From positions 123,440-187,439 of the forward strand of contig JALCLA010000005.1 of NCBI GenBank assembly GCA_022647565.1: DNA of 64,000 nucleotides, in the 5' to 3' direction. Under the pieces are notes generated by a model, which was given only the letters and a program-made list of their open reading frames with translations, did no database searches and was not told the DNA's origin. The DNA is from Chiayiivirga sp. (lineage in GTDB: Bacteria; Pseudomonadota; Gammaproteobacteria; Xanthomonadales; Xanthomonadaceae). Shown here one piece after another: positions 47,737-61,631 of the stretch; position 1 is the first letter of the stretch, and each line of letters starts with the position of its first letter. A program made the translations under genes and the position numbers.

Positions 47737-48639
47737 GTGACCGCCACGCCCGCCCGACGAAGGCATGTGAGTCGCATCGTCCTTGCGCTGTGCGCGGCGG
47801 CGACACCGACGCTGCACGCTCAGTTCGCGGCCTACGATTTCGCCTCGACCGGGTGCGCGAACGAGCGTGGCCTGCTGCGCGCGGGGTTCGAGGATCGCGA
47901 CACCGTGAGTCCGACGGGCGGCCCCAGCGGCGGCAGCGGCGGCGCATTCCCGGGGGGGCAATCGCTGACCGTGACCTCGCCCGCCGGCACGCACACGGTC
48001 TTGCTCTACGTGCCGGGCGCATACACCGCGGATCAGGCCTGGCCGCTGGTAGTGGCCCTTCCGGGCGCGGCCGGCTCGGCCGCCGCTGCCCCGGCTGCCG
48101 CGAACCAGATTCGCGCGCTCTGGGCGCCCGTGGCCGAGCGTGAGGGTGTCCTGATGGTGGTGCCGATCGCGAGCGGGACGCAGGGCGGTTGGGTGCCAGG
48201 CATCGACCAACCGGCCGTGGCCTGTGCCCTGGATGTGGTCGCGCGGGACTACAGCATCGACCTGGATCGTCGGTATCTTTGGGGTTTTTCGGCGGGCGCA
48301 CACTTCGGCCATGCGCTGGCGCTGGGCAATCCGGGCCGATTCGCGGCCTACGCGGTCAACGCCGGTGCGCTGGAAGTGCTGTCCTGCAGTGCCGGCGGCG
48401 CCTACGCCTGCGCCACGACCCTGCCGCAGATCGCGCGCCGGATCCCGGCCAGCCTGCGGGTCGGGGAGTCGGATCCCCTGCGCGCCCATGCCCAGGCCGA
48501 TGCCAACCGTTTTCGCGCCGCAGGCTGGGTCGAGCCGGATCGGCTGGGTCATGCGGAGTTCTTCGGCGGACACGCCGTGGATGCGGCCGAAGTCGAGGCG
48601 GCCTGGGCCTGGTTCGCGCCCCGACGCCTGCCGGACTGA
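47737..48639 (+). CDS. Secreted PHB-depolymerase/feruloyl-esterase-like alpha/beta hydrolase
   Basis: About 300 residues with a signal peptide (SRIVLALCAAATPTLHA; GTG 47737, or GTG 47767 as a shorter start). It shows WPLVVALPGAAGSAAAA (oxyanion region), the nucleophile elbow GFSAGAHFGHALAL, and a late His in GHAEFFGGHAVDAAE, as in poly(3-hydroxybutyrate) depolymerase or LpqC-type esterases. A Gly/Ser-rich linker near residues 55-75 and a GFEDRD motif before it separate signal from catalytic domain. It follows the kinase by 13 bp but is probably unrelated in function. Substrate is unknown. Confidence 0.75.
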   Translation: MTATPARRRHVSRIVLALCAAATPTLHAQFAAYDFASTGCANERGLLRAGFEDRDTVSPTGGPSGGSGGAFPGGQSLTVTSPAGTHTVLLYVPGAYTADQAWPLVVALPGAAGSAAAAPAAANQIRALWAPVAEREGVLMVVPIASGTQGGWVPGIDQPAVACALDVVARDYSIDLDRRYLWGFSAGAHFGHALALGNPGRFAAYAVNAGALEVLSCSAGGAYACATTLPQIARRIPASLRVGESDPLRAHAQADANRFRAAGWVEPDRLGHAEFFGGHAVDAAEVEAAWAWFAPRRLPD

Positions 48640-48763
48640 GCGGCCGATCACGTCAATCCGTGCCATTTCGCGGTTGCGGCACCGTGTCTGCGGCCGCTAT
48701 ACTTCCGCGTCTTGGCAGGGCGTTTTCTGCCGATACCGTCCTTCCTGCAACCGGTTCCGCAGC

Positions 48764-49973
<1,210 letters not shown>

Positions 49974-50007
49974 CCGTTTCGTCCTTCCTTTTCACCCTCA
50001 CTGTTAG

Positions 50008-50289
<282 letters not shown>

Positions 50290-50409
50290 TCCGCGTTCTG
50301 GCGTGCGGCTACGCGCCGCCGCTGGTTTGCAGGTCCGGCGTGCGTCGTACGCGGCGCGCGCCGGTCGTCACGCAGAGCTTTAGTCGAACAGGCTTCCGCA
50401 GGGAATGTC

Positions 50410-50880
50410 ATGAATCCGAATATCACCTTGCTGGGCCAGATGATCTCGTTCGCGATCCTCATCTGGTTCACCGTCAAGTTCATCTGGCCGCCGTTGATGT
50501 CGGCCATCGAAGAGCGCCAGAAGAAGATCGCCGACGGGCTGGCCGCGGCTGACCAGAGCCAGCGCGACCTGGCTCAGGCCGAAGAGCGAGTCAACGACCT
50601 GCTGCGCGACGCGCGCGGCAAGGCAAACGAGATCATCGCCCAGGCCGAAACCCGTGCGAACCAGATCGTCGACGCGGCCAAGAACGAGGCCGTAGCCGAA
50701 GCCGAGCGCCAGAAGTCGCTGGCCCAGGCCGAGATCGCGTCCGCCGCGCACCGCGCCAAGGAAGACCTGCGCAAGCAGATGTCGACCCTGGCCGTGGCCG
50801 GTGCCGAAAAGCTGATCAAGCGCGAGATCGACGCAAGTGCCCACAAGGCCCTGCTCGACGACCTCGCGGCCCAGCTTTGA
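50410..50880 (+). CDS. atpF: ATP synthase F0 subunit b
   Basis: A 156-residue peripheral stalk protein. One N-terminal TM ([20 protein letters not shown]) is followed by a long charged coiled coil ([20 protein letters not shown] onward). Only one b gene is present, so the stalk is a homodimer as in E. coli. The 120-bp atpE-atpF spacer shows nothing notable. Confidence 0.95.
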   Translation: MNPNITLLGQMISFAILIWFTVKFIWPPLMSAIEERQKKIADGLAAADQSQRDLAQAEERVNDLLRDARGKANEIIAQAETRANQIVDAAKNEAVAEAERQKSLAQAEIASAAHRAKEDLRKQMSTLAVAGAEKLIKREIDASAHKALLDDLAAQL

Positions 50881-50894
50881 GCGGAGCCTGAGCC

Positions 50895-51425
50895 ATGAGC
50901 CATGCGCTGACGCTCGCCCGACCCTACGCCCGCGCCGCCTTCGCGCTGGCGCGTGAGCACGGCCGTCTCGCGCCGTGGTCGAACCTGCTCGGCTTTGCTG
51001 CCAGCATCGCGGCTGACGCGCGCGTGCAGAACCTCCTGGGTCATCCCAAGCTGGGTCTGGACGACGTGCTCGAGTTGCTGCTGCCGCCGGGTGACATCGA
51101 CCCGAACTTCCGCCAGTTCGTCGCCGTGCTGGCCGACAATCGCCGCCTCTCCCTGCTGCCGGACATCGCGGCGCAGTACGAGGCCTTGCGTGCCGAAGCC
51201 GAGAAGGTGGTGAACGTCACCGTAACCTCGGCCGTGCCCATGGGCGCGGGTGAGGTCGAGTCGCTCACCGCTGCGCTCAAGCGCCGCTTCGGTGGCGAGA
51301 TCTCGCTGACCCAGGCGGTCGACGCGGCCCTGATCGGTGGCGCGGTGATCGATGCGGGCGACGTGGTCATCGACGGCTCGCTGCGCGGCAAGCTCGCGCG
51401 CCTTTCCGCTGCGCTAGCGCACTGA
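50895..51425 (+). CDS. atpH: ATP synthase F1 subunit delta
   Basis: A 176-residue OSCP-type subunit joining F1 to the b stalk. The N-terminal [20 protein letters not shown] and the C-terminal block [20 protein letters not shown] are family signatures. It starts 14 bp after atpF. Confidence 0.94.
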   Translation: MSHALTLARPYARAAFALAREHGRLAPWSNLLGFAASIAADARVQNLLGHPKLGLDDVLELLLPPGDIDPNFRQFVAVLADNRRLSLLPDIAAQYEALRAEAEKVVNVTVTSAVPMGAGEVESLTAALKRRFGGEISLTQAVDAALIGGAVIDAGDVVIDGSLRGKLARLSAALAH

Positions 51426-51492
51426 CGACCCTCTTTCGACACCTTTTTTCTTACGCAGCGCCGGCTTCGCGCCGGACACCAGGAAAACCAAG

Positions 51493-53058
<1,566 letters not shown>

Positions 53059-53069
53059 TCCCCTCTTCG

Positions 53070-53129
53070 TCGTAGAGCGGAGCTTGCTCCGCCCGGCGAC
53101 GGTGTAGCGGAGCGAGCTCCGCTCTACGA
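53070..53129. repeat. REP-like inverted repeat between atpA and atpG
   Basis: Arms at 53070-53092 (TCGTAGAGCGGAGCTTGCTC...) and 53107-53129 are inverted copies with one mismatch, forming a 23-bp stem with a 14-base loop. Each arm contains GCGGAGC-TT-GCTCCGC, itself a hairpin. The family recurs at 56241-56296. In mRNA the stem could stop exonucleases or attenuate translation between alpha and gamma. Confidence 0.85.
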
Positions 53130-53152
53130 CAGACGGATACGCAGGTAGAGAC

Positions 53153-54015
53153 ATGGCTGGCGGCAGAGAAATCAAAACCAAGATCAAGAGCGTGCAGAAC
53201 ACCCGCAAGGTGACGCGTGCGCTGGAAATGGTCTCGGCCTCCAAGATCCGCAAGGCGCAGGATCGGATGAAGGCGTCGCGCCCCTACGCGCGCCTGATGA
53301 AGCAGGTGATCGGTCACATCGCGAAGGCGAACTCCGAGTACGTGCATCCGTTCCTGGTCGAGCGCAACGAGATCAAGCGCGTCGGTTACCTGATCGTGTC
53401 GACTGATCGCGGCCTGTGCGGCGGCCTCAACTCGCAGTTGTTCCGCCGCATCCTCGCCGACATGCGCGAGTGGCAGGGCAAGGGCGTCGAGATCGACGTG
53501 GTCTGCATCGGGCAGAAGGCCACGGCGTTCTTCCGCCGCCTCAAGGTGAACATGACCGGATCGGTCACGCACCTGGGCGAGAAGCCGCAGATCGAACAGC
53601 TGATCGGCGTGATCAAGGTGATGCTGGACGCGTACGCCGGCGGCAACCTCGATCGCGTCTTCCTTTGCTACAACGACTTCATCAACACCATGAGCCAGAA
53701 GTCGACGCAGGATCAACTGCTGCCGCTGCCGGCCTCGGAATCACTCGAAACCCGGCACGACTGGGACTACATCTACGAACCCGGCGCCGAGGTCGTGCTC
53801 GACGATGTGCTCAAGCGCTACGTCGAGTCGCTGGTGTACCAGGCGGTGCTGGAGAACCTCGCGTCGGAACACGCCGCGCGCATGGTGGCGATGAAGTCGG
53901 CTTCCGACAACGCCACCAAACTGATCGGCACGCTGAACCTGATCTACAACAAGGCCCGCCAGGCTGCGATCACGCAGGAAATCAGCGAGATCGTCGGCGG
54001 TGCGGCGGCAGTGTG

Positions 54016-54016
<1 letters not shown>
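53153..54016 (+). CDS. atpG: ATP synthase F1 subunit gamma
   Basis: A 287-residue central shaft subunit. N-terminal [20 protein letters not shown] and [28 protein letters not shown] in the middle, and the C-terminal helix [20 protein letters not shown] with [19 protein letters not shown] are all family blocks. Its TGA overlaps the next small gene (TGATG). Confidence 0.96.
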
Positions 54017-55780
<1,764 letters not shown>

Positions 55781-55804
55781 GCGCCGCCACAGACGGACAA
55801 CGAC

Positions 55805-56230
55805 ATGTCATCCACGATCCGTTGCGACATCGTAAGCGCCGAGGAAGAGATCTTCCACGGCGTGGTGCAGATGGTCGTTGCCACCGGCGAGATGGGCGAA
55901 CTCGGCATCGCGCCGCGCCACGCCCCGCTCATCACCCGGCTCAAGCCGGGCCAGGTGCGCGTGATCCTCGAAGGCGGCGAAGAGCAGTTCTTCTACGTCT
56001 CCGGCGGCATTCTCGAAGTGCAGCCGCAGGTCGTCACCGTGCTGGCTGATACCGCGATCCGCGCCAAGGATCTGGACGAAGCCGCGGCCAAGCAGGCCAA
56101 GGACGAAGCCGAGAAGGCCATCCTCAATCGCACCGACGCGATGGAAGTGGCCGAAGCCCAGGCCCGTCTGGCCGAGGCCGTGGCGCAGTTGCAGGCGCTG
56201 GAGCGCTTGCGCAAGAACCTCAAGCACTGA
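55805..56230 (+). CDS. atpC: ATP synthase F1 subunit epsilon
   Basis: A 141-residue protein: an N-terminal beta-sandwich ([60 protein letters not shown]) and a C-terminal helical hairpin that regulates ATPase activity. Last gene of the atp set; a REP-like pair follows before glmU. Confidence 0.95.
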   Translation: MSSTIRCDIVSAEEEIFHGVVQMVVATGEMGELGIAPRHAPLITRLKPGQVRVILEGGEEQFFYVSGGILEVQPQVVTVLADTAIRAKDLDEAAAKQAKDEAEKAILNRTDAMEVAEAQARLAEAVAQLQALERLRKNLKH

Positions 56231-56240
56231 GACACCGCCC

Positions 56241-56296
56241 GTAGAGCGGAGCTTGCTCCGCCGAGAGCTTCAAGCGGGAGCGGAGCTTGCTCCGCT
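56241..56296. repeat. Two REP-like hairpin units downstream of atpC
   Basis: GAGCGGAGCTTGCTCCGC occurs twice in direct orientation (within 56241-56262 and 56276-56296). Each is a 7-bp perfect hairpin around TT, of the same family as the 53070-53129 repeat. It may protect or end the atp transcript. Confidence 0.8.
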
Positions 56297-56404
56297 GCGC
56301 GAAGGTGGCCGGACCAGTCCGGCCCGGCGGGCCAAGGCGCATCCGTCGATTCCACGCCGACCGTGCGTCGGCGTTTGCGTTTCTGGCGCTAGAATCCCTC
56401 CCGC

Positions 56405-57772
56405 ATGAACGATAAGCCCCTGCACGTCGTGATCCTCGCCGCCGGCGAGGGCAAGCGCATGAAATCGGCCAAGCCGAAGGTGCTGCACCTGATCGGCGGC
56501 AAGCCCATGCTCGGGCACGTCATCGATACCGCACGCGAGCTGGGCGCAGAGACGATCCACATCGTCTACGGCCACGGTGGCGATCAGGTGCGTGCGGCGT
56601 TCGCGCGGCACGGTGACCTGTCCTGGGCGGAGCAGGCGCGGCAGCTCGGCACCGGTCATGCGGTGCAACAGGCCATGCCGGACGTGCCGGATGCCGCGCG
56701 TGTGCTGGTGCTTTACGGCGACGTGCCGCTGCTGATGCGCGAATCCCTTGCACCCCTGGTGCAGGCGCCGCGATCGCTGGCGGTACTGACCGCGGAGCCT
56801 GCCGATCCGACCGGCTATGGCCGCGTCATGGTCGATGCTCGCGGCAACGTCTGCGCCATCGTCGAGCAGAAGGACGCCACGCCCGAGCAGCGCGCGGTAC
56901 GCCTGATCAACACGGGCATCATTGCAGCCGATGCCTCGAAACTGCGTGCCTGGCTGGCGCAGTTGCGCAATGACAATGCACAGGGCGAGTTCTACCTGAC
57001 CGACGTATTCGCGCTGGCCGCCGCCGACGGCGAGCACGCAGCGCCCCTGCCATGTGCCGACGCGATGGATGCGAGCGGCGCGAACGACGCCTGGCAGCTG
57101 GCCGACCTGGAACGGCACTACCAGCGCCGCTGCGCACGCGCGTTGTGCGTGCAGGGCGCGCGACTGGTGGATCCGTCCCGCTTCGACCAGCGCGGTCGGG
57201 TTTCCGTGGGAAGCGACGTGGAGATCGACGTCGACGTCATCCTCGAAGGTGAAGTCACGCTGGGCGACGGCGTGCGCATCGGCCCGTTCTGCCGGATCAA
57301 GGATGCGACGCTCGCCGCCGGTACGGTGGTGCAGGCCCATTGCGATCTGGACGGCGTGGTCGCGCACGGTGCCTGCACCATCGGGCCCTTCGCGCGGCTG
57401 CGTCCCGGCACCGAGCTGGCCGAAGGCGTGCACGTCGGCAATTTCGTCGAGACCAAGAAAGTCCGGCTCGGGCGCGGCAGCAAGGCCAACCACCTCAGCT
57501 ATCTCGGCGATGCCGAAATCGGCGCCGGTGTGAACGTGGGCGCCGGCACCATTACCTGCAACTACGACGGCGTGAACAAATTCGTCACCCGGATCGAGGA
57601 CGGCGCCTTCATCGGCTCGAACTCCTCGCTGGTGGCGCCGGTCACCATCGGCAGCGATGCGACGATCGGTGCCGGCTCCGTGATCACCAAGGACGCGCCG
57701 GCCGGGAAGCTGAGCGTGGCGCGCGGCCGCCAAGCCATGATCGACGGTTGGCAGCGTCCCAGGAAGAAGTAG
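56405..57772 (+). CDS. glmU: Bifunctional UDP-N-acetylglucosamine pyrophosphorylase/glucosamine-1-phosphate acetyltransferase
   Basis: A 455-residue enzyme with both domains. The uridyltransferase starts [20 protein letters not shown] with VLYGDVPLL (metal Asp). From about residue 230 a left-handed beta-helix carries the acetyltransferase ([75 protein letters not shown]). It makes UDP-GlcNAc for peptidoglycan and LPS. Position after atpC is the classic gammaproteobacterial order, but glmS is not next. Confidence 0.97.
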   Translation: MNDKPLHVVILAAGEGKRMKSAKPKVLHLIGGKPMLGHVIDTARELGAETIHIVYGHGGDQVRAAFARHGDLSWAEQARQLGTGHAVQQAMPDVPDAARVLVLYGDVPLLMRESLAPLVQAPRSLAVLTAEPADPTGYGRVMVDARGNVCAIVEQKDATPEQRAVRLINTGIIAADASKLRAWLAQLRNDNAQGEFYLTDVFALAAADGEHAAPLPCADAMDASGANDAWQLADLERHYQRRCARALCVQGARLVDPSRFDQRGRVSVGSDVEIDVDVILEGEVTLGDGVRIGPFCRIKDATLAAGTVVQAHCDLDGVVAHGACTIGPFARLRPGTELAEGVHVGNFVETKKVRLGRGSKANHLSYLGDAEIGAGVNVGAGTITCNYDGVNKFVTRIEDGAFIGSNSSLVAPVTIGSDATIGAGSVITKDAPAGKLSVARGRQAMIDGWQRPRKK

Positions 57773-57869
57773 GAGCGGCCCCGATCCGGGCCTTGGTTGC
57801 GGCTGGATTCGCACGCTCGGCATAATCCGGGCGATTGCGGCCCCGGCCGCGCTGGAATCCGCGTTCGAC

Positions 57870-58800
57870 ATGAGTCGCGAAGGCCGCAGCGAGTCTCCCT
57901 TTTCCGATTTTCCCGCCGGCGCCACGATCCTGCGCCAGGGCGAACCGGCCAGTGCCCTGTTCATCATCGAGGCCGGCAAGGTAGCGATCGAACGCAGTGA
58001 CGCGCCGGGCGTGGTGCTGGCGGAACTCGGCCCCGGCGAATTCTTCGGCGAGATGGCCATCCTCCAGGAAGCCCCCCATTCCGCCAACGTGGTGGCCAGG
58101 ACCGTGGTGCGTGCCTTGCGCATCGACGTGGCTTCCTTCCACGCGGTGCTGCGCGAGAACGCCGAGGTTTCGGTGCACCTGATGCGCCGCTGGTGCAGCG
58201 CCTGCGTGCCGGGGAAGCCCGTCGCGTCGAACTGGAAGCGCAACTGGCACGGGGTGGTGGTGCCGCGGCGTCTGCGCCCGCGCCGCCGCACCCGCGGCAC
58301 GCAGCGCCGCGCCATCGTCGACCGTGGTGATCGCGCCTGAATCCCGAGCCGCAGTGGCCAAGGGAGAGGCGCCCAAGGTCGAAGCAGCGAAGCCGGAGCC
58401 GCCGAAGCCGGAGCCGCCGAAGCCGGAGCCTCCTGTGCCAGCGGCAACCAAGCCCGAGCCCGCCAAACCGGCGCGCGCAAAAGCCTGGGTCCTGCGCCAT
58501 GCCGACAGCGTCATCGAAGTGCCTGCAGGCAAGAGCGAGTGTCTGGTCGGTCGCCCGGATCCTGCCACCGGCGCGATCCCGGAGATCAATCTCGGCCCGC
58601 TCGACCTCGCCCGCAGCCTGAGCCGTCGCCATGCGCGACTGCTGGTGGATGCCACGGGTGTGAGCCTGCGTGAAGAACCCGGCGTCGCCAACGGAACCTG
58701 GGTCAACGGCGAGCGAGTGGCGGCCGGAGCCACGCTCGCGCTCAAGTCAGGCGACAAACTGCGCTTCGGCGCGATCGAACTCGAACTCGGCGACGCGTGA
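57870..58800 (+). CDS. Cyclic nucleotide-binding plus FHA domain protein, twice frameshifted
   Basis: From ATG 57870 a cNMP-binding domain is clear (FPAGATILRQGEPASALFII, then EAGKVAIER, LAELGPGEFFGEMAILQEAP, ALRIDVASFHAVL). After HLMRR the frame is lost near 58187; with one base restored it continues LVQRLRAGEARRVELEAQLA. A second shift near 58307 leads into a Lys/Pro/Glu-rich linker (repeated KPEPP) and a C-terminal FHA domain (SECLVGRPDPATG, LSRRHARLLVDATG, NGTWVNGERV). Both shifts are one-base losses in GC-rich sequence. As one ~310-residue protein it would couple a CRP-like sensor to phosphothreonine recognition. Two separate genes is the alternative. Confidence 0.72.
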
Positions 58801-58826
58801 TCCACGCACAGCCACGGGAGCGGCCC

Positions 58827-59825
58827 ATGCAGGAAGAACTTGCCACCATCGACGTCACTCCGCTGGATGCGCTGGGGCGCATCAAGCAGGAACTCGACAC
58901 GCTCGAAAGCCGCCTCGCCGCGATGGAGGCCAAGCGCGAGGCCGTCGCGGCGCCGGTCTACATGCGTGTGCGGTCCGACTACGAGAGCCGACGCCGCGCG
59001 CTGGAAGAAGAAGCCGCGCCGCTCAAGGCCACGGCGCGTGAGCAGTACGCGCGATTGCGCGAGTTGCTGGCGAAGTCGGAAGCCGACCACGAGACCACTC
59101 GCCTCGATCGGGAGGAGATCGAGTTCCGTTTCAGCCTGGGCGAGTTCGACGAGGCCGAGCACAAGAAGCGGCTCAAGGCGGTCGACAAGCAACTGGCCGA
59201 CAAGGCGATGGCGCGTGAGCAGGCGGAGGCGATGAAACAGCGCTTCGTCGCCGTGTTCCGCTCCGAGGAAGAGCTCGAAACCAGCACCCCGGTGACGCCG
59301 GCCGCACCGGCCGCCACGCGCAAGCTCGAAACCCTGACCGAGGCCCAACTGGCGGCCTACGACACGATTCCGCCGGCAACCACGCCGCCGCCCGCGCCAC
59401 CCATGGCGACCACCGTGATGGCCATTCCCGGCGCACCACCCCAACCCGGCGCCGGTGCCACCCAGATGATGCGGGCGGTACGCCCGGCCGATGTCGCCGC
59501 CGCCCCGGCGCCGCCGCCGCCTCGCGCCGACTCCACCATGATCATGCGCACCGCGCGCCTGGTGCCGCAGAACGCCGAGGCCGGCAAGCAGTCGTACACC
59601 GTGGCGCTCAAGCCACTGGTGATCGGCAGCGAGGACGGATGCGACGTGCGCGTCGCGGCTGCCGCCCGGCGCCATGCCGAGATCCGGGTCAGCATGGCCG
59701 GCTTCACCTTGAGCGACGAAGGTGGCGGAGTGAAGGTCAATGGCGTCGCCGTCACCCAGCATCTGTTGCGGCACGACGACAACATCGAGGTCGGACCCGC
59801 GCGCTTCACCTTCCGCGAAGGATGA
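58827..59825 (+). CDS. Coiled-coil and FHA domain protein
   Basis: A 332-residue cytoplasmic protein. Residues 1-160 are charged helices, mostly coiled coil (ALGRIKQELDTLESRLAAME, RRRALEEEAAPLKATAREQY), followed by an Ala/Pro-rich linker. The C-terminal ~80 residues form an FHA domain (LVIGSEDGCDVRVAAAARRH, AEIRVSMAGFTLSDEGGGVK, VNGVAVTQHLLRHDDNIEVG). ATG 58827 has GGGAG 8 bases upstream; a GTG at 58797 overlapping the previous stop is an alternative. It is in one transcript with the cNMP/FHA and STAS genes. FHA domains bind phosphothreonine, e.g. products of a Hanks kinase such as the one at 14551 (inference). Confidence 0.8.
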   Translation: MQEELATIDVTPLDALGRIKQELDTLESRLAAMEAKREAVAAPVYMRVRSDYESRRRALEEEAAPLKATAREQYARLRELLAKSEADHETTRLDREEIEFRFSLGEFDEAEHKKRLKAVDKQLADKAMAREQAEAMKQRFVAVFRSEEELETSTPVTPAAPAATRKLETLTEAQLAAYDTIPPATTPPPAPPMATTVMAIPGAPPQPGAGATQMMRAVRPADVAAAPAPPPPRADSTMIMRTARLVPQNAEAGKQSYTVALKPLVIGSEDGCDVRVAAAARRHAEIRVSMAGFTLSDEGGGVKVNGVAVTQHLLRHDDNIEVGPARFTFREG

Positions 59826-59927
59826 CCATGGCTTGCGCGCGACGCCGCTGCGAGCCCGGGGATGCCCGCACGCACGCAGGGGCGCGTGTCATCGCGGCGT
59901 TCAGGATCGACGAGGAATTCACCGCAG

Positions 59928-60572
59928 ATGGCCTTTGAGCTGATCAAGAATCGCCACGGTGGCGTGCTGGTGCTGACGCCCAGGGGCCGGCTCGACAACG
60001 ACAATGCTGCCGAGTTCGAGCTCGCGGCTCAGGAACTGCTGGTGGCAGGCGAACGTCACCTCGTGATCGACCTGGCCGAACTCAATTACGCCAGCAACGC
60101 CGGCCTGCGTGTATTCGGCAAGCTCGGCAAGGCGCTCAAGGGGCCAACGACGAGCCTGCGCCTGAGCGGGCTCACGCCGGCGCTGCGCCAGGTGTTCGAG
60201 GCCGCCGGGGTGCTTGGCATTTTCGACATACGCCCCAGCCTGCAGGCGGCGCTCGGCGACCATCCGGCGGCACAAGGCGCGGGCGAACTCGGTCGCCTGG
60301 CGGCGCAATTGCTCGGCGTCGAAGCGGCGAACGATCCGGCACCGGCGAGCGAGGCGATCCGAAATATCGCCACGCTGGCGGGCGAGTTGATGAGCACGGG
60401 CGTGATGGCACCGCGGGCGGCGCGCCCGATGGTGGACGCCACCCAACTCGCGCCCAAGGTTCGGGCCGAAGACATCGCGCGCGTCCGACAGCAGCAGGCG
60501 GCTGCGGCGACGCCCGTCGCCAAGCCGCCCTCGTTCTGGCAACGGCTATTTGGAGGAGGCAAGGGCAAATGA
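59928..60572 (+). CDS. STAS domain (anti-sigma factor antagonist-like) protein
   Basis: A 214-residue protein. The N-terminal STAS domain (1-~105) is typical: GGVLVLTPRGRLDNDNAAEF, HLVIDLAELNYASNAGLRVF, LRLSGLTPALRQVFEAAGVL. The Ser in ASNAG corresponds to the phosphorylated serine of SpoIIAA-like proteins. The C-terminal ~100 residues are Ala-rich and end in a basic/aromatic FWQRLFGGGKGK, perhaps a membrane or partner contact. With the two FHA genes upstream it suggests a phosphorylation-controlled partner switch. The stop overlaps the next start (ATGA). Confidence 0.82.
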   Translation: MAFELIKNRHGGVLVLTPRGRLDNDNAAEFELAAQELLVAGERHLVIDLAELNYASNAGLRVFGKLGKALKGPTTSLRLSGLTPALRQVFEAAGVLGIFDIRPSLQAALGDHPAAQGAGELGRLAAQLLGVEAANDPAPASEAIRNIATLAGELMSTGVMAPRAARPMVDATQLAPKVRAEDIARVRQQQAAAATPVAKPPSFWQRLFGGGKGK

Positions 60573-60943
60573 CTACCGCGTTCTGGTGCATCCTGGTGGC
60601 TGGCGTGATGCCGTACCTGTTCACGGCCATCGCCAAGGGCAGCGGCGAGCGTTACAACAATCGTGATCCGCGCGGGTGGCAGGCGCGCCTGGGCGGCCTG
60701 CCGGCGCGTGCGCATGCCGCGCACCTGAACAGTTTCGAGGCGTTTCCCTTCTTCGCCGCGGCGGTAATCGTGGCGCAGCTGGCTCAGGCGCCGCAGGAGC
60801 GCATAGACGCCCTGGCGCTCGCCTTCATCGCGCTGCGTCTGGGCTATGGCGTGTGTTACCTCGCCAACTGGCCGATGGCGCGCAGCCTGGTGTGGCTGGC
60901 GGCTTTCGGATGCACGGTGGCGATGTTCGTTGCGGCGGCCTGA
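60569..60943 (+). CDS. MAPEG family membrane protein
   Basis: 124 residues with four hydrophobic segments. The family block NNRDPRGWQARLGGLPARAH and the following HLNSFEAFPFFAAAVIVAQL are diagnostic. C-terminal LRLGYGVCYLANWPMARSLV closes the fold. Bacterial MAPEG members are glutathione-related membrane enzymes of mostly unknown substrate. It is coupled to the STAS gene by ATGA, though no functional link is evident. Confidence 0.87.
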   Translation: MTTAFWCILVAGVMPYLFTAIAKGSGERYNNRDPRGWQARLGGLPARAHAAHLNSFEAFPFFAAAVIVAQLAQAPQERIDALALAFIALRLGYGVCYLANWPMARSLVWLAAFGCTVAMFVAAA

Positions 60944-60967
60944 CCGGCGCCGCGGCACCGCAGAAAG

Positions 60968-60997
60968 CAAAAAGCCGACGGGGGTGACCCGTCGGCT
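60968..60997 (-). terminator. Rho-independent terminator of the phasin gene
   Basis: On the minus strand, a 10-bp perfect stem (AGCCGACGGG / CCCGTCGGCT, 60973-60997) with a 5-base loop is followed by a run of five T. It lies 66 bp past the phasin stop and 30 bp past the convergent MAPEG gene, so it may serve both. Confidence 0.8.
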
Positions 60998-61062
60998 CGA
61001 ATACCGCAAGACCGGGAGGGGAGGGCTTGCGGCAATCGTCGCGCAAGGCGACGAAGCGATGC

Positions 61063-61446
61063 TTACTTGCCCTTCGCAGCCTTCACGGTGGCCTTGACCA
61101 CGGTGTCGTTGGCGACGTCGAACTGCGACTTGTAGAGCTGCGCGATGGCTTCGGTGGTCTTCAAGGTCTGGCCGAAGACTTCCTGGCCGGCGTTGTAGAA
61201 CTGTTCGCCCGAGGCCTTCACCAGCGCCACGCTCTTCGGGAAGATCGCCTTGGCGGTCTCGAAATCACGCACTTCCGCGGCTTCGCCGAGGAAAGCGACG
61301 GTGGCGTTGACGCCCGATTCGAAGGTCTTGAGCTGCACGCCGACGGCGCGCTCGAAGTTCTGGAAGGTCAGGGCATTGGCCTTCAGGGCCGAATCGGCGA
61401 ACTGCTTGGCCGCCGTAGCGAACTGGGTGTTGAGCTGCTCGAACAT
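61063..61446 (-). CDS. Phasin family protein
   Basis: A 127-residue amphipathic helical protein: FEQLNTQFATAAKQFADSAL, NALTFQNFERAVGVQLKTFE, EVRDFETAKAIFPKSVALVK, and an Ala/Lys-rich tail VVKATVKAAKGK. It matches the phasin_2-type proteins that coat polyhydroxyalkanoate granules. No PHA synthase is in the window; the esterase at 47737 is the only other possible PHA link. ATG 61446 is the start because the upstream extension has no family match. Confidence 0.87.
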   Translation of the reverse strand: MFEQLNTQFATAAKQFADSALKANALTFQNFERAVGVQLKTFESGVNATVAFLGEAAEVRDFETAKAIFPKSVALVKASGEQFYNAGQEVFGQTLKTTEAIAQLYKSQFDVANDTVVKATVKAAKGK

Positions 61447-61505
61447 GATCGTGCCTCGAAAGTTGGAAGAGAGGGAGCGGTGCGATGCAAAGCCTAGCAA
61501 GGGTT

Positions 61506-61519
61506 TTGCTGCAATGCAA
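61506..61519. promoter_or_regulatory. TGC-rich palindrome upstream of the phasin gene
   Basis: TTGCTGCAATGCAA, an imperfect palindrome about 60 bp upstream of the phasin start, resembles the TGC-rich sites described for PhaR-type repressors of phasin genes. No PhaR gene is in the window; the assignment is tentative. Confidence 0.35.
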
Positions 61520-61631
61520 CATAAATCGCAGCGAAAGCTCGTCCCGTTCATGTTGGAGAAAGACAAGGCATTGATATCAAAGAATTCAACGGGGCGGTGA
61601 CGGAATCTCCGCGATGCAACAATTTTCCGGT

